Shown piece by piece: positions 17,786 to 26,612 of a stretch of DNA of 64,000 nt; within the stretch, counting starts at the first letter, position 1, and every line of letters begins with the position of its first letter. A program made the translations under genes and the position numbers. The DNA is from Caulobacteraceae bacterium UBA3198. Lineage in GTDB: Bacteria; Pseudomonadota; Alphaproteobacteria; Caulobacterales; Caulobacteraceae. The stretch covers positions 124,001 through 188,000 of the forward strand of contig DEWY01000013.1 in the NCBI GenBank assembly GCA_002363865.1. The letters run 5' to 3'. The notes below the pieces were generated by a model. It had not been told where the DNA came from. It ran no database searches and saw only the letters and a program-made list of their open reading frames with translations.

Positions 17786-18702
17786 GCGCCCTGACCACCG
17801 AGGGCTGGGTCGAGGCGTTTCTCGAGATGATGTCGGTGGAGCGGGCCGCTGCGCGTAACACCCTGACGGCCTATGGCAAGGACCTGACCGACGCCCAGGC
17901 CTTTCTGGCCGGGCAGGGGACCAGCCTGGCGGAGGCCAGCGCCGAGGCCATAGAGTCCTATTTCGCCGCCCTGGGGGCGCGGGGCCTGGCCCCGGCGACC
18001 GCCGCCCGGCGCCGGGCCAGCGTGCGGCAGTTCTATCGGTTCGTTCTGGGGGAAGGCTGGCGCAGCGACGATCCGTCCCGCCGGGTGGACGCGCCGCGCA
18101 AGGGCCGCCCCCTGCCGCGGACCCTGAGCCGGGCCGAGGTTGACGCCCTGATCGCCGCGGCTGCCGCCCGGGACGGCGCCCAGGGGCTGCGGCTGGCCTG
18201 CATGGTGGAGCTGCTCTACGCCTCGGGCCTGCGGGTCTCCGAACTGACCGCTCTGCCCCTGTCCGTCCTCGCCCGCGACCCGGCCTATCTGATCGTCAAG
18301 GGCAAGGGCGGCAAGGAGCGGCTGGCGCCCCTCAACACCGCGGCCCGGGCGGCCGTGAAAGCCTATCTGCAGGTCCGGCCGACCTTCCTGCCCAAGGGCG
18401 ACGCCGCCAATCCCTGGCTGTTTCCCTCCCGCGGCAAGGGTGGCCGGCTGACGCCCAGGCGGTTGGCTCAGCTCTTGGACGAGGCCGCCGCCGGCGCCGG
18501 GATCGATCCGGCCCGGGTCAGCCCCCACGTCCTTCGCCACGCCTTCGCCACCCATCTGCTGGAGGGCGGCGCCGACCTGCGGGTCGTCCAGACCCTCCTG
18601 GGTCACGCCGACATCGCCACGACGCAGATATACACCCACCTGGCCGGCGACCATCTGCGCCAGGTGGTGGAAACCAAACATCCATTGGGACGTAAGCGCT
18701 AG
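17782..18702 (+). CDS. xerD: Tyrosine recombinase XerD
   Basis: This is a site-specific recombinase of 306 aa that, with XerC, resolves chromosome dimers at dif near the division septum under FtsK control. The N-terminal SAM-like core-binding domain spans about residues 5-95. The catalytic domain has Arg151 (ASGLRVSEL), Lys175 (KGKGGKERL), His249 and Arg252 (HVLRHAFATHL), His275 (LLGHADIATTQ) and the nucleophile Tyr284 (IYTH). Length and residue set fit XerD rather than XerC or a phage integrase, and no att-like repeats flank it. It sits between a secreted protein (4-base overlap) and an mscS gene that begins directly after its stop codon. Confidence 0.93.
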   Translation: MSALTTEGWVEAFLEMMSVERAAARNTLTAYGKDLTDAQAFLAGQGTSLAEASAEAIESYFAALGARGLAPATAARRRASVRQFYRFVLGEGWRSDDPSRRVDAPRKGRPLPRTLSRAEVDALIAAAAARDGAQGLRLACMVELLYASGLRVSELTALPLSVLARDPAYLIVKGKGGKERLAPLNTAARAAVKAYLQVRPTFLPKGDAANPWLFPSRGKGGRLTPRRLAQLLDEAAAGAGIDPARVSPHVLRHAFATHLLEGGADLRVVQTLLGHADIATTQIYTHLAGDHLRQVVETKHPLGRKR

Positions 18703-19740
18703 ATGCAGACCGATCTGGAGCGGGTGGAGGAGTTCGTCCTTTTCACCATTGGCCGCACGCCGGTGACCTTGGGCGGCATCATCGCCGGGGCCCTCGTGGT
18801 GGTGATGGCCTTTGTCGTCGCCGCGGCCGTGGCCTTCGCCCTGCGGCGGCTGCGCAGCCGGGTCCGGTATGGCGGCTCGGCGCTCTACATTGTCGAGAAG
18901 CTGGTCACCTATGGGGTGGTCATCGTCGGCCTGGTCGCCGGCCTCTCCACCGTCGGCCTCGACTTCTCCTCCCTGGCCATCTTCGCCGGCGCGGTCGGCG
19001 TCGGCGTCGGCCTGGGCCTGCAGGGGGTGGTCAAGGAGTTCGTCTCCGGCCTGGTGCTGATCTTCGACCGCGTGGTCAATATCGGCGACTATGTGGAGCT
19101 GGAGGACGGCCACCGGGGCCAGGTGCAGGAGATCGGCCCGCGGGCGACCCGGATCCGCAATAACGACAACATCGACATCATCGTCCCCAACTCGCACCTG
19201 ATCGAGGGGACCCTGGTCAACTGGACCCTGCACGGGCAGACCCGTCGGATCCACATTCCCTTTTCGGTGGCCTATGGGGCCGATAAGGACAGGGTGCGTG
19301 ACGCTGTGCTGGCCGCCTCGCGGGCCCTGCCTTTCACCATGCCGGAAAGCGACACTCACAAGTCCCAGGTCTGGCTGGTCGGCTTCGGGGATTCGGCGCT
19401 GAACTTCGAGCTGCTGGTCTGGCCGGACCTCAACGCCGCCAAGCGGCCCAACGCCATGCTGGCGGCCTATACCTGGGCGATCGACGACGCTTTGCGTGCG
19501 GCCGATATCGAAATCCCCTTCCCGCAGACCGACCTGCGGATCCGCAGCCTGTTCGGCCACGAGGGCGACAAGGCGCTCGATGTCCTGCAGCTGAAGACCC
19601 CGTCTGCGCCGGAGCCGGCCAAGGTGGCCGCCCCGACCACCAACGACGCCGCCGAGGATGTCACCCGGCCTGTCGTCGAGGTCGAACCGGACGCGCCGAC
19701 AGAGGGGCCGTCAGGCGCCAAGACCCCACCGGCCTCCTAG
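18703..19740 (+). CDS. MscS-family mechanosensitive ion channel (second copy)
   Basis: This is a 345-aa inner-membrane channel whose ATG abuts the xerD stop codon. Hydrophobic segments lie at about residues 22-48, 62-85 and 90-125. The third contains AIFAGAVGVGVGLGLQGVVKEFVSGLVLIFD, the Gly/Ala-rich pore helix and following kink of MscS. The beta domain (VVNIGDYVELEDGHRGQVQEIGPRATRIRNNDNIDIIVPNSHLIEG) is textbook. A Pro/Ala/acidic tail of about 40 residues extends past the vestibule and is probably disordered. It differs clearly from the copy at 3083, so the two are paralogues, not a recent duplication. Confidence 0.93.
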   Translation: MQTDLERVEEFVLFTIGRTPVTLGGIIAGALVVVMAFVVAAAVAFALRRLRSRVRYGGSALYIVEKLVTYGVVIVGLVAGLSTVGLDFSSLAIFAGAVGVGVGLGLQGVVKEFVSGLVLIFDRVVNIGDYVELEDGHRGQVQEIGPRATRIRNNDNIDIIVPNSHLIEGTLVNWTLHGQTRRIHIPFSVAYGADKDRVRDAVLAASRALPFTMPESDTHKSQVWLVGFGDSALNFELLVWPDLNAAKRPNAMLAAYTWAIDDALRAADIEIPFPQTDLRIRSLFGHEGDKALDVLQLKTPSAPEPAKVAAPTTNDAAEDVTRPVVEVEPDAPTEGPSGAKTPPAS

Positions 19741-19833
19741 CCCGCCAGAGTGGGGGCCAGACGGGCCTTGTGACCATGAGGGTTCCCGCCTAACTTCCGC
19801 CGCTTCCGCCCACAGCCAGGGACAGACAGCTCG

Positions 19834-20793
19834 ATGGCCGCACATTATCTCGAGTTCGAGCGACCCATCGCTGAGCTCGAAGCGAAGATCGAGGAGCTCC
19901 AGCGCCTGTCGGAGACGGCCGAGGGCGGCGGCATGGACACCGAGATCGAGGCGCTGCGCGCCCGGGCCGCCGAGCTGCGGGTCAAGGCCTACGCCAAGCT
20001 TGATCCCTGGCAGAAGACCCAGGTCGCCCGCCATCCGGAGCGGCCCCACTTCGTGGACTATGCGGCGGGTCTGATCGACGAGTTCGTCGAGCTGCGCGGC
20101 GACCGCAAATACGCCGATGATCAGGCCCTGATCGGCGGTCCAGGACGTTTCCGCGGTCGTCCGGTGATGATCCTTGGTCACGAAAAGGGCCACGACACAG
20201 CCAGCCGGGTGAAGCACAATTTCGGCTCGACTCGTCCGGAGGGCTATCGCAAGGCGATCCGCCTGATGGACATGGCGGAAAACTTCAACCTGCCGGTCAT
20301 CAGCTTCATCGACACGGCCGGCGCCTATCCCGGCGTGGGCAGCGAGGAGCGCGGCGTGGCCGAGGCGATCGCCCGCTCGACCCAACGGTGCCTGACCCTG
20401 GGCGTGCCGATGATCTGCGTGGTCAGCGGGGAGGGGGGCTCCGGCGGCGCCATCGCCATCGCCTCGGGCAACCGGGTGCTGATCCTGGAACACGCCATCT
20501 ACTCGGTGATCTCGCCAGAGGGCGCCAACTCCATCCTGTGGCGGGGGTCCCGGACGGCCGAAGAGGCCGCCAAGGCCATGAAGATCACGGCCCAGGACCT
20601 GCTGAAGATGAAGATCGTCGACCGCATCGTGCCCGAGCCGGCCGGCGGCGCCCATTCCGACCCGGCGGCCATGCTGCAGACCCTCGGCGATGTGCTGGAT
20701 GAGGAGTTGGACAAGCTCTCCATCCTCTCCGCCGACGACCTGCGCGCCCAGCGGGCGTCCCGCTTCTACGCCATCGGCCGCTCGGGACTCTGA
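19834..20793 (+). CDS. accA: Acetyl-CoA carboxylase carboxyltransferase subunit alpha
   Basis: AccA (319 aa) forms the carboxyltransferase with AccD and transfers the carboxyl group from biotin to acetyl-CoA, giving malonyl-CoA for fatty acid synthesis. The N terminus (YLEFERPIAELEAKIEEL) is the family helix. HPERPHFVDY, the central VISFIDTAGAYPGVGSEERGVAEAIARS and the oxyanion stretch GEGGSGGAIAIA follow in the usual order. Length is standard. The 93-base gap upstream should contain its promoter. It is followed on the same strand by nitronate monooxygenase after 74 bases that contain a palindromic operator-like sequence. Confidence 0.97.
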   Translation: MAAHYLEFERPIAELEAKIEELQRLSETAEGGGMDTEIEALRARAAELRVKAYAKLDPWQKTQVARHPERPHFVDYAAGLIDEFVELRGDRKYADDQALIGGPGRFRGRPVMILGHEKGHDTASRVKHNFGSTRPEGYRKAIRLMDMAENFNLPVISFIDTAGAYPGVGSEERGVAEAIARSTQRCLTLGVPMICVVSGEGGSGGAIAIASGNRVLILEHAIYSVISPEGANSILWRGSRTAEEAAKAMKITAQDLLKMKIVDRIVPEPAGGAHSDPAAMLQTLGDVLDEELDKLSILSADDLRAQRASRFYAIGRSGL

Positions 20794-20831
20794 TCGCCGC
20801 ACGGCGTGGCTTGCCTGAACAGCGTTCAAGG

Positions 20832-21863
<1,032 letters not shown>

Positions 21864-21956
21864 CCGACACAGGGTGATCGCACGCATGCTTGGCGGACGG
21901 GGCGACCCGTGTAATCTGGGGCCTCCCCCAGTTCCCCCATTTGCGTCTGATCACCC

Positions 21957-23639
21957 TTGTCCCCTTCGACCGCGCCGAAAGCTGACGCCGCTCAGCTGAT
22001 CGAGACGATCTACGCCGTCGCCGCGCGTCCCGAACGATGGGAAGAGATCATCGCCGCCGTGGGCGCGGCGCCTGAGGCCGTTCCCGAGGCCCATTCGGCC
22101 CTGGTGAATTTCCGCAGCCTCGAGGACGCGGCCCTGGCCGCGAAGCCGAGTCTGGGCGTGATCCTCCTGTCGCCCTCCGGCGGCGTCGTCGGCTGGAATG
22201 GCTCTGGCGAGGCGCTGTTTCGCGACCGCCTGGGGGTGGTGGAGAGCCGCGGCATGCGGTTCTTCAATCCGTCGAACCACGAAGCCCTGGCCCACGCCCG
22301 CGCCCGACTGGCCGAGTCCCAGGCCAGTCAGGTCATCGTCAAGTTCGTCCAGGCCGATGATGACGATCCTCACTTCGCCTACATGTCGCCCCTCGATGTG
22401 ACGCCGCCAGAGCTGATCCTCGGGATCGAGGGCGCCGACCGCGCCTCTGCGGCGCTGATCTTCCCGGCGGTGGAGGCCACCGATCATCTGTGGCGCACGA
22501 TCCGCGAGAGCTTTGGCCTGACGCCAGCCGAAACGCGGCTGGCCGCGCGGTTGAAGGATGGCCTGACCCTCAAGGAGTCGGCTGAGGATCTGAACGTCTC
22601 CCTCAACACGGTCCGCAATCAGCTCCGGGCGGTGTTCGACAAGATGGGCCTGAACCGCCAGAGCGACCTGGTCCGGGCGCTCGCCCAGCTCAGCGCCCTG
22701 TCGTCGTCCCTTCAGACCTCGACCCCCGATACGGTGGCGGCCACTGAGGCCGGCGCCCTGGGGTCTGCGCCGCCGGTTCGGACGCACAGACTGGAGGACG
22801 GCCGGACCCTGGCCTACCGGGTCTATGGCGATCCCAAGGGCCAGGCCTGCATGATGGTCCATCAGGGCCTGGGCTCCAGCCTGCTGCCCCGAGGCACCGA
22901 TCAGCTCGCCCACGATCTCGGGCTCTACATCCTCTGCGTGGAGCGGCCCGGCACCGGCCGCTCGGACCCGCCCGCAGAGCTGAGCTTTGCGGCCATCGCC
23001 GGGGACCTGGTGGCCCTGACCGACGCCCTCAACCTGCGCCAGGTGAGGGTCGCGGCCTTCATGAACGGGGTGGGTTTCGCCCTGGCCTATGCCGACGCCC
23101 TGGGGCCGCGCGCCGAGCGCCTGCTGCTGGTTTCAGGTCGGCCTACCGGGGTCGAGCCGGAAACCGAGCGGGATCGCCGCCATCCGATGATCCTGCTGCA
23201 CCGTCGCATGTCGCGGTCGGCCTGGGCGGTGGGGCCGCTCTATGCCCTGCTTCGGCATCGACTGTCCCTGCGCCAGGTGGAGACCATGGTGCGGACGGCC
23301 GCCTCGGCGCCCGGCGACGCCGCCTATCTGCGCAGCCATCCCGACGTGATCGCCTTCATCTACGACTATATGAGCGAGTGTTTGAGCCGAGGGTCCAAGG
23401 GCGCCGCCCGGGAGCTGACCCTGTGCGTGAACACGCCGCGGCTGGATCTGCCGCGGCTGAGCGCGCCGATCAGCGTCTGGTACGGCGCCGATGACCCGGG
23501 CGCCTCGGCCGAACGGCTGCTGGCCTGGCTCGGTCGTCCCTGCGCGGAGGTGCGGGTCGTGCCTGGCGTCGGCCATTACCTGCCGCACAAGCACTGGCCC
23601 GACGTCCTGGCCTGGCTGGCGGCGGATGAGGTCGGTTAG
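21957..23639 (+). CDS. LuxR-type regulator fused to an alpha/beta-hydrolase-like domain lacking its nucleophile
   Basis: This is a 560-aa fusion. Residues 1-175 form a sensor-like region, with a PAS-like segment around GVILLSPSGGVVGWNGSGEALF. Residues 187-245 are a LuxR helix-turn-helix (LTPAETRLAARLKDGLTLKESAEDLNVSLNTVRNQLRAVFDKMGL). Residues 275-560 are an alpha/beta-hydrolase fold. In that fold the nucleophile elbow reads AFMNG (367-371) where GxSxG is expected, so the catalytic Ser is missing. The acid (Asp512/513 in WYGADD) and His540 (GVGHYLP) remain. It probably senses a ligand rather than hydrolysing it. The start is taken as TTG 21957 without a clear ribosome-binding site; this is uncertain. 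It overlaps the convergent aldolase gene by four bases. Confidence 0.82.
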   Translation: MSPSTAPKADAAQLIETIYAVAARPERWEEIIAAVGAAPEAVPEAHSALVNFRSLEDAALAAKPSLGVILLSPSGGVVGWNGSGEALFRDRLGVVESRGMRFFNPSNHEALAHARARLAESQASQVIVKFVQADDDDPHFAYMSPLDVTPPELILGIEGADRASAALIFPAVEATDHLWRTIRESFGLTPAETRLAARLKDGLTLKESAEDLNVSLNTVRNQLRAVFDKMGLNRQSDLVRALAQLSALSSSLQTSTPDTVAATEAGALGSAPPVRTHRLEDGRTLAYRVYGDPKGQACMMVHQGLGSSLLPRGTDQLAHDLGLYILCVERPGTGRSDPPAELSFAAIAGDLVALTDALNLRQVRVAAFMNGVGFALAYADALGPRAERLLLVSGRPTGVEPETERDRRHPMILLHRRMSRSAWAVGPLYALLRHRLSLRQVETMVRTAASAPGDAAYLRSHPDVIAFIYDYMSECLSRGSKGAARELTLCVNTPRLDLPRLSAPISVWYGADDPGASAERLLAWLGRPCAEVRVVPGVGHYLPHKHWPDVLAWLAADEVG

Positions 23640-24649
23640 GGCCGCGCGCCCTTGACCGCGTCGATCAAGGTCTCGATCGCCTCTGGCGTGGTGGCCCAGG
23701 AGCACATGAACCGCACCGAGCCGTCGATGAACCGGTAGACGAACCAGCCGCTGGCCTGCAGGCGCTTCAGGGTCGCCTCATCCATCTCCACAAAGACGGC
23801 GTTGGCCTCCACCGGATGGCGCAGGGGCAGGGGCATCAGCTCGGCCAGGCGCCGGGCCATGGCGTTGGCGTGGGCGGCCCGGCTCACAAAGGCGCCGCTC
23901 TCCAGCATGCCGACGAACGGGGCGGCGTAGAAGCGGCTCTTGGACGGCAGCTGCCCCGACTGTTTCAGCCGGGCGTCGAAGCGGGGAACGAGATCCTTGC
24001 GGAAGATGACGATGGCCTCGGCCGGCGTCATGCCCGCCTTGGTCCCGCCGATCACCAGCAGATCGACGCCCAGGCCGGCGACGGATTTGAGGTCGAAACC
24101 TGCAGCCGCGGCGTTGGCCAGGCGCGCCCCGTCCAGATGGACGCCATAGCCGCGCGCACACACCGGCCGGGTCAGGGTGGCCAGGGCCTCGGCCGAATAG
24201 ACTGTGCCGTACTCGGTGGCGTTGGTCAGGGACAGGGCCGCCGGCGGCTGGGCGTGGGCGCTTTCGGCTCGCGCCAGGGCGGCGTTCAGGGCCTGCGGGT
24301 CGATGCGGCCCGAGGCGCCTTCCAGCCCCTGGATCGCTAGGCCATGGCCGAAGAAGCCCGGCGCGCCGGTCTCGTCGGTGGCCACGTGGGAATCCCGATG
24401 GGCCAGGACCCCTTCGAAGGGCCTGGCCAGCGCCGCCAGGCAGATGGCGTTGGCCGCCGTGCCCGAGGTGACGAACCGCACCTCGGCGTCGGCGTCCAGC
24501 AGGCCCCGGATCAGGTCGGCGGCCCGGGCCACCGTGGCGTCGGCCCCATAGCTGGCGGCGAAGCCGGCGTTGGCGGCGTTCAGGGCGGCCATGGCCTCAG
24601 GGGCGGCCGGGGCGGTGTTGTCGGAGGCGAAGTCGTAGCGGGGGCTCAT
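23636..24649 (-). CDS. Low-specificity L-threonine aldolase
   Basis: This is a PLP-dependent aldolase (337 aa) that splits L-threonine or L-allo-threonine into glycine and acetaldehyde. The fold-type I features are visible: SDNTAPAAPEAMAAL at the N terminus, FVTSGTAANAICLAAL for cofactor phosphate binding, HRDSHVATDE, the Asp in GVHLDGARLANAAAA, and the Schiff-base Lys in VIGGTKAGM. Length matches the family. Its start overlaps the epoxide hydrolase stop (ATGA), so the two are co-transcribed after the TetR gene. Why an aldolase sits behind an epoxide hydrolase is not clear. Confidence 0.9.
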   Translation of the reverse strand: MSPRYDFASDNTAPAAPEAMAALNAANAGFAASYGADATVARAADLIRGLLDADAEVRFVTSGTAANAICLAALARPFEGVLAHRDSHVATDETGAPGFFGHGLAIQGLEGASGRIDPQALNAALARAESAHAQPPAALSLTNATEYGTVYSAEALATLTRPVCARGYGVHLDGARLANAAAAGFDLKSVAGLGVDLLVIGGTKAGMTPAEAIVIFRKDLVPRFDARLKQSGQLPSKSRFYAAPFVGMLESGAFVSRAAHANAMARRLAELMPLPLRHPVEANAVFVEMDEATLKRLQASGWFVYRFIDGSVRFMCSWATTPEAIETLIDAVKGARP

Positions 24650-25797
24650 CCCGCCGTTCTACCCCACGCCTTCACATCGTCCACGAAGAGATCGGGCTCC
24701 TCCATGGCGGCGAAGTGGCCGCCGCTCGGCATGTCGGTCCAGCGGACGATGTTGTAGCCGCGATCGGCGAAGGATCGCGGCGGGGCGGGGTAGAGGGCCT
24801 CTCCGGGAAAGTTGGCGAAGGCGGTCGGCGTCTCACAGCGCTGGCCCGGCTGCAGGGCCACGCCCCCTTCCTCCAGCATGCCGCGATAATACCAGGCGCC
24901 GGTGGCGAAGCTGTCGGTCATCACATAGAGCATGATGTTGGTGAGCAGCCGGTCCTTTGAATAGACCGCCTCGAAGCTCTTGGTGCGCAGGTCCGACCAG
25001 TCGTGGAACCGCTCGGCGATCCAGGCGGCCTGACCCACGGGGTTGGAGGCGCCCAGCCAGGCCAGGGACTGGGGCTTGGAGGCCTGCAGACGGAAATAGG
25101 CGCCCATCACGTCCATCATCCCGGCCTGGCGGGTCATCCAGGCGGTCTCTTCCGGGGTCTGCGGGCCGCCCGGCGCCCGGAAGGCCATCATGTTGAGGTG
25201 AATGGCCCGCACATGGTCGGCGTGGTCGAGCCCGAGCCATGAGGTGATCATCGAGCCCCAGTCGCCGCCCTGGGCCAGATAGGTGGAATAGCCGAGCACC
25301 TGCGTCATCAGGGTGTTGAACAGCCGCGCGGTGGTCCGCTGGCCCATGGGCCGCGAGGGTTTGGACGAGAACCCGAAGCCCGGCAGGGAGGGGATGACGA
25401 GGTCGAAGGCGTCGGCCGGATCGCCGCCGAAGCGGGACGGGAAGGCGAGCTGCTCGATGACCTGCCAAAACTCATAGTGCGAGCCGGGCCAGCCGTGGGA
25501 CATCAGCAGGGGCCGCTTGCCGCCAGCCTCGCCGACCACATGCACGAAATGCAGGTCGAAGTCCTCGACCCGGGCGGTGAACTGCGGGAAGCGATTGAGC
25601 TCGGCCACCGCAGCGCGCCAGTCATAGGCGCCGGTCCAGTGGTCGCAGAGGCCTTTCAGCCAGGCGCCGTCGCAGCCATAGGCCCAGCCGTCGGGAACTT
25701 CAGGGATCGGCGGCCAGTCATAGGCGGCGACCTTGGCCAGGACATCGGCCACCCGGGCCTCGTCCCATTGAACCTCAAACGGCTGAACCTGGCTCAC
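24646..25797 (-). CDS. Epoxide hydrolase (EHN-domain alpha/beta hydrolase)
   Basis: This is a 383-aa microsomal-type epoxide hydrolase. The N-terminal EHN segment (FEVQWDEARVADVLAKVAAYDWPPIPEVPDGWAYG) wraps the alpha/beta-hydrolase core. In the core HGWPGSHYEFW is the oxyanion motif, the nucleophile Asp is in QGGDWGSMI, and the catalytic His is in PSGGHFAAMEEPDLF. Epoxide rings would be opened to diols. It lies downstream of a TetR gene across 76 bases that contain an inverted repeat CTTGAC/GTCAAG (25839-25844 and 25854-25859), and upstream of threonine aldolase. Co-regulation by that TetR protein is likely but inferred. Confidence 0.9.
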   Translation of the reverse strand: MSQVQPFEVQWDEARVADVLAKVAAYDWPPIPEVPDGWAYGCDGAWLKGLCDHWTGAYDWRAAVAELNRFPQFTARVEDFDLHFVHVVGEAGGKRPLLMSHGWPGSHYEFWQVIEQLAFPSRFGGDPADAFDLVIPSLPGFGFSSKPSRPMGQRTTARLFNTLMTQVLGYSTYLAQGGDWGSMITSWLGLDHADHVRAIHLNMMAFRAPGGPQTPEETAWMTRQAGMMDVMGAYFRLQASKPQSLAWLGASNPVGQAAWIAERFHDWSDLRTKSFEAVYSKDRLLTNIMLYVMTDSFATGAWYYRGMLEEGGVALQPGQRCETPTAFANFPGEALYPAPPRSFADRGYNIVRWTDMPSGGHFAAMEEPDLFVDDVKAWGRTAG

Positions 25798-25873
25798 GGC
25801 GCGCTCCCTCTGGTGTGGCTGGGGTGGAGGTTGCCCGCCTTGACCCAGGGCGCGTCAAGATCGATCGCGCGCC

Positions 25874-26473
25874 TCAGGCCGTCGGGCGCAGGCCTCGGGA
25901 GATCGCCGGGATCACCTCGGCGATCAGTTTCCGCGCGCCGCCGGGCGGCAGCTTGCCCACCATCTCCAGCACGATGCAGCCGTGGGTCGTCGCCCAGAAC
26001 ATCTCGCCGATCCGCACCGGATCGCCGACCAGATGGCCGGACTCCACCAGGCTGCGGACATACTGGCTCATGGTCGCCCGGGCGCGGTTGGCCGAGCGGG
26101 CCAGTTCCGGATAGTCGGCCTCATTGGGCTGATACATGTCGAACATCAGCTTGTAGGTCTGGGGGTGTTCGAAGGCGAAGGTGACATAGGCCTCGCCGAC
26201 CGCTGCGCCTCTGGCCCGGGCGTCGCCTGGCTGGGCGTAGGCAACCTCCAGGGCTTCAGCGAAACGGTCGAAGCCGGCCGTCCGCACGGCGGCCAGAATG
26301 TCGTCCTTGTCCTTGAAATAGCGGTAGGGGGTCATGGGGCTGACCCCGAGCGCCGAGGCCAGCTGGCGCATGGTCACCGCCTCCGGTCCCCGCTCGGCGA
26401 ACAGCTGCTCGGCCACCTCGCAGAGGCGGTCGCGGAAGTCGGCGACGTCGGACTCGGTCAGGACCCGGGGCAT
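25874..26473 (-). CDS. TetR-family transcriptional regulator
   Basis: This is a one-component repressor of 199 aa. The N-terminal helix-turn-helix is clear (LCEVAEQLFAERGPEAVTMRQLASALGVSPMTPYRYFKDKDDILAAV, residues 17-65). The C-terminal ligand domain belongs to the WHG-containing group, with FAFEHPQTYKLMFDMYQP near residue 110. It precedes the epoxide hydrolase and threonine aldolase genes on the same strand, so these are its likely targets. A perfect palindrome about 55 bases upstream of its start may be its autoregulatory site. The inducer cannot be predicted. Confidence 0.9.
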   Translation of the reverse strand: MPRVLTESDVADFRDRLCEVAEQLFAERGPEAVTMRQLASALGVSPMTPYRYFKDKDDILAAVRTAGFDRFAEALEVAYAQPGDARARGAAVGEAYVTFAFEHPQTYKLMFDMYQPNEADYPELARSANRARATMSQYVRSLVESGHLVGDPVRIGEMFWATTHGCIVLEMVGKLPPGGARKLIAEVIPAISRGLRPTA

Positions 26474-26528
26474 CAGACCTCAGAACAGCAGGTTGAACAC
26501 ATGAACCGTGACAACCTCACTGTTACAT

Positions 26529-26541
26529 TTACGTCGTAAAA
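26529..26541 (-). promoter_or_regulatory. Perfect 13-bp palindrome upstream of the TetR gene
   Basis: TTTACG-T-CGTAAA lies 56-68 bases upstream of the TetR start codon and is preceded by an imperfect repeat GTGACA (26509-26514)/TGTTAC (26522-26527). This AT-rich block contrasts with the GC-rich surroundings and is where the promoter should be. Size and symmetry suit a TetR dimer, so autoregulation is the simple reading. Confidence 0.5.
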
Positions 26542-26612
26542 TCAAGCTGGCCGGGTGTCTGAAAGGGTATCGGGTCCCGCCGCCCTGCGACAGCGGGACC
26601 TCAGAACCAAAC

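Noticed and set aside
17782..18702. XerD as part of an integrated element
   Set aside because: Housekeeping context (aro, acc genes), full-length XerD motifs, and no flanking att repeats or tRNA.
17740..19560. A 606-codon minus-strand frame opposite xerD and mscS
   Set aside because: It is antisense to two clear genes, with no motif of its own.
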